Of a DNA stretch of 64,000 nt, positions 40,861 to 53,819 are shown in pieces. The stretch's first letter is position 1. Each line of letters opens with the position of its first letter. The notes under the pieces are model-generated. The model did no database searches, had not been told where the DNA came from, and saw only the letters and a list, made by a program, of their open reading frames with translations. The translations under genes were made by a program, and so were the position numbers. This DNA comes from Aporrectodea caliginosa (lineage: Eukaryota > Annelida > Clitellata > Crassiclitellata > Lumbricidae). The stretch covers positions 3,915,110 to 3,979,109 of the forward strand of contig JACEVL010000062.1 of assembly GCA_020284085.1 (NCBI GenBank), given 5' to 3'.

Positions 40861-43455
40861 ACTTTGATATTTTGGCATTACAGTGCTTTGGGAACTTCCA
40901 TTTAACGCATTCCATGTACATATTTGAGTGTAATAACCTTTGAACTTAGCAGTGTGGCTTGCACTGCAGTGATCATGTGTGTCTATGTGTGCTTCGACTT
41001 AAATGTGATGTAATGCGGATTAGTAGGTGCTGTTGTCGTGCTATCTATATTTGCTGCAGAGTTCAAGTATTGCAATGATTATTACAATGATGTAATTTGC
41101 TTCAACCAAGATAGTAAGTACTGTATAATCGTCCAGTTTCATACAGGCATACATACACAGGGTGATCCGACAATTTGGCCCGAGACAGTTTCGCATAGTG
41201 AAAATCTGGGGCAGGGATATATCTGCTTTTTTACCAACTGAATTGCAAAGTAAAGCACATTTGTATAAAATCTTTGCAGTTGCTTTAGTCAAATATGATG
41301 TCAATGACAATAGTAGTTTGCAAGAACTTTTCCAACTTTATTGGCCACAAGGTGCTATTGAGCTGCTAGTCACTTATAGGCCAGTTTTAAGCCTTACAAG
41401 TGTTAATATGACTACTTGTCTACTTCCACATAAGTGTGAGAGTTTCGTTTATAAACATTCATCTAGATTCCGGTGTTTCCTCTTTTGCTTTGAAGTAGTT
41501 TCCTTTGTCCACTCTGGACTCTGTTCCTGTGCCAAATTGACATGGAACCCATACACGGATGTAATCTTTCTATCTGGATGTACTCTAGTAGTGTAGCCAT
41601 GTTCATGATGTGTTACCACACGTTCGTGTTCTTGGTCATTCTTTATTTTATTAATATACTGTGCAGTTCAAAACCGTGGTCTATCAGATCCATAATAATT
41701 ATTCTGCTCTACATTTTCTGTGGATACTTGTCTGCCAGTCTGTTCGTGATGCATGTTTTGTGAACCACGTAACTCAGGGGTTTTTAATGAAAATACATAA
41801 ACCAATGTGGACTAGTCCTTATGGAAGAATACAGAATGAGCTCATTTCCCTAGTTAGAGAGTTCGTGCAGAAGCTCAACGTGGACATTCCGGTTACAAAT
41901 GCATTTGCTCTTGCAGTAAGTGGAAATATATTAACACAGCAAGAGTGACACAACAGATGATGGTATGCAACAACGCTGTAACTTGTGTGACCATTATTGA
42001 AAATTGGTGCTTAGTGTTTATGGATGTCCATATATTTACAGACTTATTGTACATATTAATTGTGTTCTTGATATTATTTGGAAGATTTTGAAGTGCTTAC
42101 ACAAATACAAACATATTTATACTAATTAGGAGTGTTATTATTAGTTTTAGTGTGAAGCCACAAATTCAAATAGTGATAATAAAACTTGAATACAACAGTC
42201 TTGGATTACCAAGTATTATTCTCTGATATTTGTCTTAAGCTTATTATTTCCTGTTTTGTTCTTGCTAAAAATTTAATAGCTCTATAATTTTTCATGATGA
42301 GGCAACTATCATTATCAGTTCATAAAGTAACGTATCTTTTCAGCCTAATGAAATAAATACATTCTTTTGATTTGGATCATTTTTTATAAATCAGTTTTAA
42401 TGATTATCTTTTTACAAATCATCAGTTGTAAGTTTTTATTAAAGAATTACATGTAATAAAGTAATAATGGAATTTTGTCATGATGTTTCTCATGCAATTT
42501 GATTGTCACATAGTGTATCAACTTTAATAAGTAAGTTAGGCTGAAGTTGCCCAAACAATGCAGGCACCAGATATGCCTAGTGTTTCGATCTCTTGTTTGT
42601 ATCAGTTAGAATAGTCATGTGTGCTGCACTTTGTGAGGTACTTAAAAGGTGCTATATATTAAGTGATTTCATACCTACATACGTATGTACAATGTTGTAC
42701 ATACATACCTGCATACATACATACATATATGCCAAAGTCCCAGTACTTTCATTGAATAACTGAACAACCCAGGGGGAGGAAATGTGGGAGTGGTAAATAC
42801 AGAGCAGCTACGGGAGTGGGGGAGTGCAGTTGGATCTGCAAGTAATGCAGTAGTAGCTTTGGAAGATTTAATTTGGCATGGGAACTAATATTTAAAGATT
42901 TTAATTTGCTTTCGTACAACATTTAAAGAGTTAATTTAATACCAAATGAAGACATTCCTGGAAATATTTATTATTGTCCTAGTGAGTTGTATTTTTTCTA
43001 TGCAGGCAGAAATATAGGTGGGAATGTTTCGAAACAACGTTGGTGTTTTGCAACTCGTGTAAAATTGTGAGTTCAAATTCTGGTCACATATGTTTATGAG
43101 CATTGCACGAGAACTGCCAATGAATGGTTGGCTGTACAAGTTGTACGTCTAATGATTTATTATGGGACATCAATATTGCCATGAATGTCTTTTTATTGCA
43201 GTTGAGTTTGATATTTCATTCCTTGTGTTGCACTAACATTTACCAATGTTATCATAAGAACTTTTGGTTATTGCATACAACTGTGTATCTTTTGATATAT
43301 GGGATATATATGATTATTGATTCAGTTTTCTTTTCTTGTCTCTTCATTCACTTAAAAAGCAAAATAATAAATGCAAAATTAACATTTAAGGAAGTAGAGT
43401 GTTTTCTAGACCATCACAGGTTAATTGTTGCTTTCTTTTTTAATTTTCTAGTCTA
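40861..43455 (+). terminator. CEPT1 3' UTR and downstream flank
   Basis: Noncoding-looking sequence follows the CEPT1 stop. Canonical AATAAA occurs at 42178-42183, then again near 42352 and 42453; any could end the transcript. An ACAT microsatellite lies at about 42665-42730. Open frames here lack similarity to known proteins. Confidence 0.5.
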
Positions 43456-43887
43456 ATGACTAATCTGACCAGCTCCTGCTTCTTTCAACTGAGACGTCTC
43501 AGAGCCATCAGACGATCGGTCTCTCCCTCTGTCTTTACCACCATAGTTCATGCCTTTATCTGTTCCGACTTGACTACTGCAACTCACTCCTTATGGGCCT
43601 CCCGAAACAGCGTCTTTCTCCCCTTCAATCGGTCTTAAATGCTTCAGCTAGGCTCATAGCCCGACTCCCTCGGACCCTCGCTTTTCGCATATCTCTACAT
43701 ATATGCTTGATGTCTTGCACTGGCTTCCTATCACTGCGCGCATCCATTAATATTATAGGATCCTCTTTCTAGTCTCAAAGGCGCAGCTGAGCAATGCCTC
43801 AAAGTATCTTTCTGACTATAATTATTATGCGAAAGCCGTTATCTGCGACCTCATCTCGTTCCTTGCGCTCTGCTGATTGGCTAGATC
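43456..43887 (+). mobile_element. CR1/L2-like LINE, upstream half of an interrupted copy
   Basis: Reads FFQLRRLRAIRRSVSPSV, TIVHAFI and, with a frame change, LQSVLNASARLIARLPR and LHWLPITARIH, then a SADWL end. The next residues (FVPRTKTGMAQRRAFA) resume at 45946, so this copy was split by the minus-strand LINE between. Confidence 0.85.
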
Positions 43888-43960
43888 AAATCAAATCAAA
43901 TCAAATCAAATTTATTCGAATCGATTCCATGAACAATGAGTACAATGTACACGTGTGAAT

Positions 43961-44810
<850 letters not shown>

Positions 44811-45406
44811 GTGTGAATACAGTTAATAACAGTTTACATTTCGTAAGCGCCATTAATAAGAAACAAAAATTGAAGAAGTTAAAGTTTAACAGGTTACGTA
44901 TTAAAAATCGATTCGTGGGGAGAAGAAGCCCAATGGGCTTATCTAGTCTTCCCCACTATGATGGAACAAAATGATAGAACTAGAAAGGAAACATGTGTCA
45001 GTTCAATTAACATAGGATGAGAAATAGGCATGGCAGCAGTAAAATCAACGTCAGTTAAGTAATGTTTTTTATAGGCCTGTTTGAAGGAGTTGAGCGACCT
45101 CTGATTACAGATGCCACGGTCAATGGAGTTCCATAGTTTAGGCCCAGTTATTCTAGCAGAAAATTGTCTAACATTAGTTTTACAGATTGCAAAGCGAAGA
45201 TTAAACCGAGATCTAGTGTTGTAACCGTGGACAGAAGCATTAGTGGAGAAATAACAATTAAATATACTGGGTAAAGTTTGGCTCTGATGTCGGTACATGA
45301 AGATAGCAAGTTGGAGTTTATGTAGGTCAAAGATAGTTAATAAGTTTAAACTTTTAAACAGACTAGAAGTCTTTGCCAAGTAGTGTACACCAGCTATGAT
45401 TCTTAC

Positions 45407-45842
45407 CAATGAGATATTATTATCATCGCTAGAGCCCGTATAACGTATATTCCCTTCGCTAATTTTTGAAGCCAAAAAGCCCACAACCATAGATATAATA
45501 ACACCTTATCGAGAGCTCCGCAGTTAATTTATATTGAAATGACGCGTTTTGATTGGTTGAAATTCATGGACGCAGTCAAGCTTAAGCGAGACTTTAATTT
45601 CTTTTCGAAGCTTACGCCTTGCAAAAAATACAACAGACACAAAATAACAACTTATCTATGAAATAATATTCCAGCGGCCTCGTTTTCGGACTTTAATAAG
45701 TTGCTACATCCACACACTACACAATTTAACTTCAATCGTTTCGCCATTTTTATACGCCACAGGGTCAAGGCCGTGTTGAATCGGCAGCTTCAAAAAAATG
45801 GCGGATGCGGGCTCTAGTGATATATTTATATATTATACATCT
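45407..45842. mobile_element. 436-bp MITE-like insertion with 13-bp flanking repeats
   Basis: CTATGATTCTTAC occurs exactly on both sides (45394-45406 and 45843-45855) and removing one copy restores the reverse-transcriptase frame (VVRII to AGVHYL). Subterminal inverted repeats include CGCTAGAGCCCG and CGGGCTCTAGTG. The superfamily is unclear; the duplication may be shorter if part of the repeat belongs to the element. Confidence 0.7.
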
Positions 45843-45945
45843 CTATGATTCTTACAACCCTTTTTTGGAGTAAATGTATAGGTTGGAGTGGAGTTTTGTA
45901 TCCACCTGCCCATATTATAGCACCATAATTAAGGTAGGGTAGATC

Positions 45946-46192
45946 TTTTTGTTCCTAGGACTAAGACTGGCATGGCTCAACGCCGGGCATTTGCTTTAGT
46001 TGGTCCATCTACTAGTCTACTTGCTTCCCCCTCATTAAGGGCTAAACTAATGACTAGTTTTCCTCTTTGGTCTATCGTTCTTTAAAGACGTTTCTTTTTC
46101 CCCGGGGTTTCGTACTGAGAGCGCTTCTGAATAGTTATTCTGAGAGAGGCGCTATATAAATCTTTAGATACAATACAATACAATACAATAGT
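45946..46192 (+). mobile_element. LINE 3' end with (ATACA)n tail, downstream half
   Basis: Continues the LINE at 43456-43887: FVPRTKTGMAQRRAFALVGP, then RSLKTFLFPRGF-like sequence, then GAGAGAGGCGCTATATAAAT and an ATACA pentanucleotide tail. The GGCGCTATATAAAT end is shared with the SINE at 12236-12535. Confidence 0.8.
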
Positions 46193-46385
46193 ATGAACGG
46201 ATAATCAAAAGTTATTACAGGAGTCGAATGTAGGCCTAACTGTACGGAGTCATGCAAGGCGTCTATCAAGTCCTACCACTCATTTTGCAAGCGTCATCTG
46301 GCGAATGACAGGCTGAATGGACCTTTGGGAGGGTAGCGGGTATCGATCCCGCTTCGTTTCCTACTTGATGTTCTGCTATTCACGC
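46193..46385 (+). repeat. Dispersed repeat, copy 2
   Basis: Homologous to 28735-28925 (GTATGAACGGATAATCA, AAGTTATTACAGGAGTCGAA, GGGAGGGTAGCGGGTATCG). It directly follows the LINE tail, which may be chance or a shared insertion preference. Confidence 0.85.
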
Positions 46386-46892
46386 CAAATTATTACAATA
46401 ATAATAATAATAATAATGTTGCTGTTATTTGTGAATTATTAACTGAATTGTCTAATTCAGCCAATAAACTGCTTTTGCGCATTATTCGCCATCTAGCGAG
46501 TAACTGCAGTCAAACTTACAGTAGCTGCCGTAAAAATGACTCATTTTAAGAAAAAATAAATCTTAATGATGTTATAAACATTATTAAAGACTCATAAAAA
46601 TATACTAAATACTGTGAATAAATTATTTTAAATAAATATACATGAATATTATTGAAAAATATACAAGAAGAGTTTTTTGGAGACACCGTTTTTAACGTAT
46701 GCTTTTCTCTCACATGATATATATGAACGGAAAGGTACTATATGTAGCTCTGGTCCGAAGGCAATGGGTTATCATGACTGACCAGTATCGTTCGATACAC
46801 TTTCCCAGAACCGACATTAGACCAGAGTTCTTTTTTGGTATGACAGACGCGTGAGTATGCTCGAACCAGTATAATAGTATGTATGTATGTAT
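46386..46892. other. No gene seen
   Basis: AT-rich sequence with an AATA microsatellite near 46398-46417 and a GTAT microsatellite near 46877-46896. No supported ORF or exon. Confidence 0.4.
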
Positions 46893-47035
46893 GTATGAGC
46901 ACTTGTTATAGCGCCCCTTCAAGATTTCTACTCAGAGGCGCTCCCGACTACAGCGCGGACACTGAATCGGAGTTTCACGCCGAAGCGCATGAGCAATTGC
47001 GAGTGAAGGACTTGCCCAGGGTCCCTACGCGACGA
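46893..47035 (-). mobile_element. SINE body, copy of 12236-12535
   Basis: Near-identical to the body of the SINE in JMJD7 intron 2: TTATAGCGCCCCTTCAAGAT, CAGAGGCGCTCCCGA, TCACGCCGAAGCGCATGAGC, CCCAGGGTCCCTACGCG. The tRNA-like head is missing (5' truncation); its tail is the (CATA)n at 46877-46896. Confidence 0.9.
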
Positions 47036-48220
47036 TAATAATAGTGTTTGAATGGCTTTTAAATGTAATTTATCAGTCACACGTCTGTAGCAGGAATAGG
47101 CCTATACGGAGTAAACACGGGTACAGTAACTTAAATTTATCGCAGCGCATGCAGTCTAGTTGCATTTCAGTATTTTTGTATAAATATACTAGATGTTTGC
47201 CCGTCCTAGAACGGTAACGTTTAGCCAGCGCCGGCGGGCCACTCAATATCAGCCATCCAACTTACCCTTCTCACCCTCCATTTCCCTCGGCTTCCCTCTC
47301 CCTGGTTGTCAGCCGCTGGCGGCAATCGCGTGTGGTTCCCTCCCCTCCACACCCCTTCCCGCCACACCCTTCGCTCCACTCCCTTCCAATGCCAGCTATA
47401 GGCTATACGATTTCAGCAGGTCGCGTCAGAGTCATGGGAGTTATTCAGCAGGTCGAAGAAGTTAATGTTTGAGTTTGTTTAGGCCTATATATATTATATA
47501 GCCTATATAATTATAACGAAGAAAATTATCATCGAACGCTTATAGCCCAATTGTAGCATATTCAAATAAATTTTAAAAAATGCATCATTTAAACGTTTAG
47601 CTTTAGTTAATTTACTAGATATTGAAGTAGCCTACTGATCAGCTATTCAAGAACATCATGAACATACAAGCCTTATGCTAATAAGACGCACGAGTCGCAA
47701 GACCCACGTTTTCAACATTTACAGAAACATCGTTTAGGCCTAGGCTACATCCTGCAATTCACTAGCATTATTATCGTTCAGAACTACACCAACGTCGGCA
47801 TTAGGCTAACAGTCATATAATTCTGTTTAATGCGTTTTCCGCAAGATTTAGCCTATTTCCGAAGAAATTTTCGATGTTGCAGCGCCTCATTGTTATTTAT
47901 TCATTTCTTTGCTAATGTAGGCTATACGCATATAACGTTGATGCAATTCGTAGGCCTAAGCTAAAAACATGAATTAGAAATGACTAGGCCTAATTGTTTT
48001 TCATAGGCATTCTTTCAAAAATCTTTCAGCCCCGTTTCCAACAGATTTCTGATTAATTCAATCCGAACAGTGCGTAACTTGCCCTGTTTAGCTACAATGG
48101 TTAGGAACTTAGGACAGTGCATATTTTAACGAATTAAAATATGCATCGGGTTAGAGCGAACGCCGCCGACGCGTGTGCACTTCTGAGCTTCAGTGGGGCC
48201 ACCGTAGGAAGAAGGGCGAT
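47036..48220. other. No gene seen; TAGGCCTA-rich
   Basis: A C-rich, proline-coding stretch (47193-47465) has an open plus frame starting with ATG, but no recognisable similarity. The rest is AT-rich, with several TAGGCCTA words. Confidence 0.4.
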
Positions 48221-48231
48221 ATCAAAGGCAG

Positions 48232-48290
48232 TTGTATTGTATTTGTATTGTATTGTATTGTATTGTATTGTATTGTATTGTATTGTATGA
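48232..48290. repeat. (TATTG)n microsatellite
   Basis: Pentanucleotide run; on the minus strand this is (ATACA)n, the same tail as the LINE ending at 46192, so it may mark a minus-strand LINE or SINE end. Confidence 0.9.
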
Positions 48291-48409
48291 ACGCCACTTT
48301 GCGTGAGGATCCCGGTGGCCGGTTCACATAACCATAACCATAACCAAAAATTTTATTGTTTCAAGTAGGCAACATCACAACATCACAAAACGTTGGTGGT
48401 ATGTATCAG

Positions 48410-48565
48410 AGATTTAAATCTCCGGCTAGCAGGGTCTGTACAGAGGGCCTTAAATGGCATGGCACCCTTTCAAACGGGCAACGGTTGTGAATAATCTCAT
48501 CCGATCAATTCATTGAAAATGAGCAAGGTCGATGGTATGCGGTCGCTTTAGGGCCTAGAGAGTGA
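48410..48565 (+). mobile_element. SINE body, copy of 36865-37138
   Basis: GAGATTTAAATCTCCGGC, CCTTAAATGGCATGGCACCC, CAAACGGGCAACGGTTGTGA, GAAAATGAGCAAGGTCG and CGGTCGCTTTAGG follow the minus-strand SINE of CEPT1 intron 4 in the same order. Confidence 0.85.
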
Positions 48566-48920
48566 GACTGTGACAAAATTTGTCTTCATCCGACCCCATT
48601 CCTGTGGGACTATTCCCATCTCTACTCAACCCCATCAGGTCTGTCCCCCATTTCATCCCCTTCCCCATTAGGTCTCATCCTTTCACCCGCCCCATTAGAT
48701 GTGTTTCCGTCCCCATTCCCATCCCAATGAAGCAAAATAACAAGATAAAATGCCCCTACATATTAAACAATTCTCCTAAAATATTCTGAAGTTTTCAGAT
48801 ATAGAAAACTGAATTTGAAGGTTTTAAGATATTCAAGGATTTCAATTATGTAGCGCCGCTATGACTTAAAAATGTGTGCAGACTTGGTTATCTTTAATAG
48901 ATAGTTCGCTACTAAAAAAT

Positions 48921-49062
<142 letters not shown>

Positions 49063-49064
49063 TG

Positions 49065-49215
49065 GGTGTGTCGCGACCGTGCCCTCTCGGGCGAGCATTC
49101 GCGCTCTTGAAGGGACTGAAAGGACAGGGAGGTTCCGGCATATTCACTGAGGAAGGGATTCGACTTCCGTCGCCCGTCGGGTTTGATCCCCAGAGTGGGT
49201 GTCCCATCGTGTAAT
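49065..49215 (+). mobile_element. tRNA-like SINE fragment
   Basis: GTCGGGTTTGATCCCC is B-box-like and follows a CTGAGGAAGGGATTCGACTT segment. No full cloverleaf is evident. Confidence 0.35.
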
Positions 49216-49879
49216 CAACACAGGGTTCATGAAGCAGACGTGCTCTTCCGCGGGTCCCCGCCTATAACCTATACCGTAACTTGTATATAGAACCACTAGC
49301 CGTTATGTCTTTCAGCTCTTCAGATACCAGGCCGAGCTCAGAGTCTACGACCGGCTTTGGTGGCGATAGAAAAGTGTCCGCTCCAGTTGGGCTCTTCGTT
49401 CCTACAGCAGTATACTTTCACTATCGCTCTGGGGTTCACTTCCTGTCTTAGTACTTACTACTTAGTATATAGCCTACTCCTTAGCGCTTCTGCCTGTTCT
49501 TCTTGAGGCTGTATATAATATGTTTCTGTATTAACGCAACTATACCTCTGCCTTATATGGCAACACAACATCCGCCATTGTGCTAGTTCTGATTATAGTT
49601 ACATTAAAAGAAATTCACGGGAGATACCGGATAGCGGTTTCCACATCCAATGACGCCAAAATTATATTTATCTGTCGGCTTGATAAGTTAGGCCTATCTG
49701 TTTTTTTAAGATAGAGTAATTAGTTCAATAATCGAAATTCATCATTCCGTCTCAAAATTTTCGCCCCCTCTTGAGTTGCGCCCTGTTCCATGGCACCGCT
49801 GGAACACCCCTCGCTACGACCCTGCTTACAAAGGCGGAATGACAGCAAAAATTCATCTCTGCCTCCCCAACTTTTCAAG
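49216..49879. other. No gene assigned
   Basis: A 48-codon ATG ORF (49305-49451, MSFSSSDTRPSSEST start) lies 20 bp after a TATA-like TTGTATATAG (49281). It has no recognisable family and I do not call it a gene. The rest of the segment shows no exon. Confidence 0.3.
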
Positions 49880-50604
49880 CGAACGATGGCTACGCTCCGA
49901 TGCGCATGGTTATGGTTTTACGTAAAACCGAGAGATGGAATTTCCATTTTTCAAGCCTTTGTTTCGGTTGGCTGGCGAAGAACGACAACACATCCGGCTA
50001 TTGTCCAGTTCGGGCTTAAATCATTTAAAGTCAGGCCTAAAGGGACGGTAAGCCAATGCTTCTTGTCACAATCAGTTGTGAGCATCATAATCGTAATCGC
50101 AAACTCGAGAATTTCTCAAGTGTTTGGGCCTATTAATAGAAAGCTCAGCGTATCGTATGGATCAGGATCGTAACCTAAATATGATTTACACACTAGCCTA
50201 CTGTAGGATTAAAAAATTCCCATTTAAAATTGCTAGCCTATGTGGCAAAAGCTTTTGTGGTAGAAAATTGTAAGCTACAGTTTTGGATTCAGCCACACAA
50301 ATTGAAACACAACCGGTAAACTTTATAAGATTATAAGACAATCAAATTATTGAAGACGAATGGAGTGCTCCAGGCTGTAGACGTGGCAGAGCTTAGCTAA
50401 TGTTTTTTAAAATGAACGTCACAAATAGCTTTTGAAGCTTTTTAATAAAAGCCAGAGCAACGAAGCGCAAGCCTGGTGACAAAAGTATAATGGCTAGGCC
50501 TAATGAGTCACGTTGATCTGACTTTCCAGGGGCTCAAAAATTTACGTAGCGTATGGAATTTACTTCCGCGTATGTCGACGCGAATTGTTACATTCCTTCA
50601 TTAT

Positions 50605-50612
50605 TATATAAG
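50605..50612 (+). promoter_or_regulatory. TATA box of small membrane-protein gene A
   Basis: TATATAAG lies 94 bp before the ATG. The paralog has TATAATATG at the aligned position, and the sequence between TATA and ATG is conserved. Confidence 0.6.
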
Positions 50613-50705
50613 TTCTTATTCCAGATTAACTGAAGTCGCTGCACTGAACTGAAACTTCAGAAGCATCTACTTCCAGTGCTGTCATTGCTCTCTGCTACTG
50701 AAGAG

Positions 50706-50909
50706 ATGGCTGCAGGAAACTTTGTAGGAGGTGCAGGGCTTGCTAATGCTGCAATACAGATTGGAATAAGAGCTGCGGGGGTCACCATTTCAGCGACCGG
50801 TGCCCCGGCTGTGATCATCGGCGTTGGAGTAGCCGTCGGTGTTGTCATAATAAGTGCTGGAATTTACACCTATTTGACGAGATGGTCAGAAAAGCATCGA
50901 CGAGCATAA
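50706..50909 (+). CDS. Small Gly/Ala-rich membrane protein, paralog A
   Basis: An intronless 67-codon ORF starting MAAGNFVGG in a good initiation context (AGAGATGGC). The product is almost entirely small and aliphatic. A first hydrophobic segment (about 5-28) and a second (about 34-56, VIIGVGVAVGVVIISAGIY) rich in Gly spaced for helix packing are followed by a short basic tail (TRWSEKHRRA). I see no signal peptide cleavage site and no cysteine. I do not recognise the family. Interferon-inducible ISG12/IFI27-type proteins are similarly Gly-rich hydrophobic, but I found no convincing motif match. A paralog lies at 59026-59289 with conserved promoter and 5' UTR, which supports a real gene. Gly-rich helix pairs are seen in membrane-embedded peptides of many functions, so I assign none. 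Confidence 0.7.
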   Translation: MAAGNFVGGAGLANAAIQIGIRAAGVTISATGAPAVIIGVGVAVGVVIISAGIYTYLTRWSEKHRRA

Positions 50910-51259
50910 CACAGTCGACGTTACGGGAATACGGCCTATTTAGCGTGCTTCACTTGAATGACAACCTTGTATGACATTGACACAGTGTATGCAGTAGGAT
51001 AGAAGAATATATTGCTTCTTATAAAAAGTAATTACAGATTTGAAAGACAATTTTCGAAGACAAAACTGCATGAGCTCTGTAGCAGATCACAGTTTATCTA
51101 CAAGTGTTTCTCTAGACCATTACATTTAGGCCTAATAATAGCATTCAGTACTTTTTCAATATCTAAAGTAGACTACACTGTAGCCTACAGTACTTCACAT
51201 AGGCACACAGTAGGCACACAGTACTTCACATAGGCACACACACACACACACACACACAC

Positions 51260-51397
51260 CAGAGGCGAAAATCTATACATAACTTTGGGGGGGGACAGAG
51301 TACCTACGAGGGCCGGATTTTGGGGGGGACAGCAGGGCTTAAGTCATAACTTTGGGGGGGACTGTCCCCCTCTGTCCCCCCATGATTTACGCCACTG
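51260..51397. mobile_element. 138-bp hAT-type MITE in a (CA)n
   Basis: The sister of 7278-7404 in opposite orientation: CAGAGGCGAAAATC ... GATTTACGCCACTG. It is inserted in a CA microsatellite, so its 8-bp duplication (ACACACAC) cannot be told from the repeat. Confidence 0.9.
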
Positions 51398-51930
51398 ACA
51401 CACACACACACACACACACACACACGGCCTAATCATGCATTAACTATAGTGGCATCTTCTATTATTATTTAGCCTCAACGTTATTTGCTCATACATGTAG
51501 ATGACCTTGCTTTTCTTCTGTGCGGTAGGGCTCGATATTAAGTGTTTATGGTTATGGTTATGGTTATGCAAATATATGCATTAGGTGTCTTAATATTTTT
51601 CAATAACACAGACAATTCAAATAACACTTGAAATGCTAAAAATTTTAGTTAATTGGACCAACAAGCGTAGGCCCCTATATAATTATGTAAACTGTTTATG
51701 CTCTGTTATGCTATGTAGCTCTTTAATCATAAAATCTGGATAAGTAAATTGGAACATTTATGCAAACATTGCATTAATATTAAGTGGTTTACTGTTTACC
51801 TAACCAACAAAAGCATTATGTTTTGTACAATGGTTATCTTTTAACTTGTAATCAGATAGATGTGTTGTTCAGAAGAGATCGGTGTTGGGTCACTAATGTT
51901 TGTAATTTATAGTAATGATATTGCGGAGAT

Positions 51931-52434
51931 ACTCTGCCAGCATTTCCATGGGCATTAGATTTTACCCAAATGGACTCTACGTGGACTCCATAAGTGAATA
52001 CGAGTCCAACTCCTATGATCTCCATCTTGGAATGCTGGCAGAGTACACGTACTTCATTATATTCTCTTTGCTATGATATTTATTGGCTTAACCATTCCAT
52101 AAATACGTAACTTATCAACTGTCATCATCTTAGTTCTTGTTATATGCTATCTTTTGTCTAAATATCCTAAAATGTCTAAAAAATATAGGCCAACTAGAAA
52201 GTCTATACGGGCTTTTGTGACTTTTGCATATCGAAATTGTACTGAATATCTGCACTGTAATTAGTTTGGCCATGTGGAATTATAACAATATATGACATAC
52301 GTTTCATAGTTATTATTTTTGTCTTAATTATGACTGTGTTGAAGTCATATTTTACACCAGTTATGAATATTATGTAAAGATAGGCCTAACCTGGGTTTAT
52401 CTCCTAAGAAATGCATATACATGCCCCTCCCTCA
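51931..52434. other. No gene seen
   Basis: AT-rich sequence following the LINE fragment of copy A. A short inverted match (CTGCCAGCATT at about 51931 and AATGCTGGCAGAG at about 52031) brackets about 100 bp. No supported exon. Confidence 0.4.
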
Positions 52435-52870
52435 ATGTATACCAATTCAGGTCGTCCGCAAACAGTTAAATTTCAACACCAGCTGTTCCCGAGGAATATT
52501 ATTTATCAGTATCAGAAATAATAACGGTTGAATGATAGACCCTTGTGGGGTACCATCTGTGGATGATAGGGCCTAGGCCTACTTATGGGAGAATTCAGCC
52601 TCAACTTTAACGAGTAAGATGGTTTTCAATGCAGCCACGTTTTACCAAATATGGCCTACCTGTCTTTTTCCGCATTTTCTGAGGAGTGATATAATAATTA
52701 TCTAGCACCCTATGCGCTCAAAATCGATAAGGATGGTCAGAGGATGCTCTCTATTGCGGTGTTTGATTAATTATTTTATCGGGGAATCCATTTAAGTAGC
52801 CTACTTGATCCGATATGCACTTATTAGGCCTATTTCTGAATCCTGTCTCATCTTTGATCAAATTCTTGTC
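52435..52870 (-). mobile_element. LINE reverse-transcriptase relic (FADD region)
   Basis: On the minus strand the segment reads, with frameshifts, a GTPQGSIIQPLLFLILINNI core and a catalytic LFADDLNW (about 52444-52467), with LSILIDFERIGC upstream near 52715-52750 and DKNLIKDETGFR near 52870. This is the normal order of reverse-transcriptase motifs. Confidence 0.75.
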
Positions 52871-52893
52871 TAGGCCTAGGCCTACTTCTAAAC

Positions 52894-52980
52894 AGTGGCG
52901 TACCAAAGGGAGGCAGAAGTCGAGTTGCCCCGGGAGGCACTTGTGCAGGGGGGGGGGCAAACATAGGGTTGAAGAAAAAT
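52894..52980 (+). mobile_element. End of the 2487-4007 hAT family
   Basis: CAGTGGCGTACCAAAGGGAG, then GCACTTGTGCAGGGGGG and GGGTTGAAGAAAAATAAAA, match the 5' end of the element at 2487. I did not find its 3' end. Confidence 0.7.
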
Positions 52981-53131
52981 AAAAAGGGAATTATAGGTTG
53001 CTACGGTCTTGCACTTCAAATATGTGTTGCTCACAATAATAATAATTAAGCTGAAGAACTTCTGCACATTGAATTTTAGAGGGCGTGTTTTCTTCTGCGT
53101 GCTGTGCATTCTTAAGATACCAATTATTAAT

Positions 53132-53394
53132 CAGTGCTTTTTCTAGAAGAAAAGGTTTCGGAACTAAACAAATTCCGAACAACTATAGAAGGGTTCCGAC
53201 GGGCTTGTTTTATGCTAATATTTCTGTTATGTACAAATCTATATCAATAATCACTGAAAACACTCAAATTAAATTACAGTAAGCAAGTAATTAATACATT
53301 TTTAATTAAAAATTTTAATTAACAATTATTCTTAAATGGCTCGAGAAAGGTCCCGGAACGCCGTTCCGGAGCGTTCCGGCTGAAAAAAACACTG
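53132..53394. mobile_element. 263-bp hAT-like MITE
   Basis: Inverted ends CAGTGCTTTTTC and GAAAAAAACACTG; the interior has the palindromic GGAACGCCGTTCC near the right end. Flanks TTATTAAT and CAATTAAT could be an aged 8-bp duplication. Confidence 0.75.
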
Positions 53395-53487
53395 CAATTA
53401 ATATTCTTTGAATATTATTGATGATACTCGTTTACTATAATCATCTTTCGTAATACGATATCATCGGTCTAATGCTATCTTCGGGGC

Positions 53488-53660
53488 CATGGGCGTATTT
53501 AGGGTGTGATTCAAATCCCCCGAAATAACTTTCCGAAATTTTTGCATATGCTTTTACATGCGAAATGCCCAAAAACCTGAACTTTTGTGACCATTTCCAG
53601 TGGAAAACCCCCCCCCCATCTTAAAACCCCCTCCGAATTTTTTTTCTTGCTGCGCCCATG
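53488..53660. mobile_element. 173-bp hAT-like MITE
   Basis: Ends CATGGGCGTATTTAGGG and GCTGCGCCCATG; flanks TTCGGGGC and TTTGGGGC (7 of 8 identical) look like a target duplication. Confidence 0.75.
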
Positions 53661-53819
53661 TTTGGGGCCTTGAAGCTTCAGCTTCATTAGTCCATAGTAG
53701 ATCCGCCTCAGCTTAGTGCTGTAGAAATTTAAGTTTACGATTACGGTTTACGGTTACGGTTTGTCGGTCCTCTAGGTTTCAACCTGCCTTGACGACTCTG
53801 GTCTACACTAAACTAGGTC

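Larger units (their letters stand above)
49880..51930 (+). repeat. Segmental duplication, copy A
   Basis: Homologous in blocks to 55640-60535. Shared blocks: CAGGCCTAAAGGGACGGTAA (50031; copy B at about 55831), the promoter and ORF of the small membrane protein, its 3' flank (TTGCTTCTTATAAAAAGTAA and the like), and a LINE fragment (51790-51930). Confidence 0.8.

Noticed and set aside
41162..41948. ORFs after CEPT1
   Set aside because: Composition and lack of similarity fit a 3' UTR; no splice or start evidence.
44939..45490. 183-codon minus-strand ORF as a host gene
   Set aside because: It starts inside a MITE and continues as a LINE reverse-transcriptase tail.
51545..51567. Telomere-like (TTATGG)n
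   Set aside because: Only about four hexamers, not the metazoan TTAGGG; a minor microsatellite.
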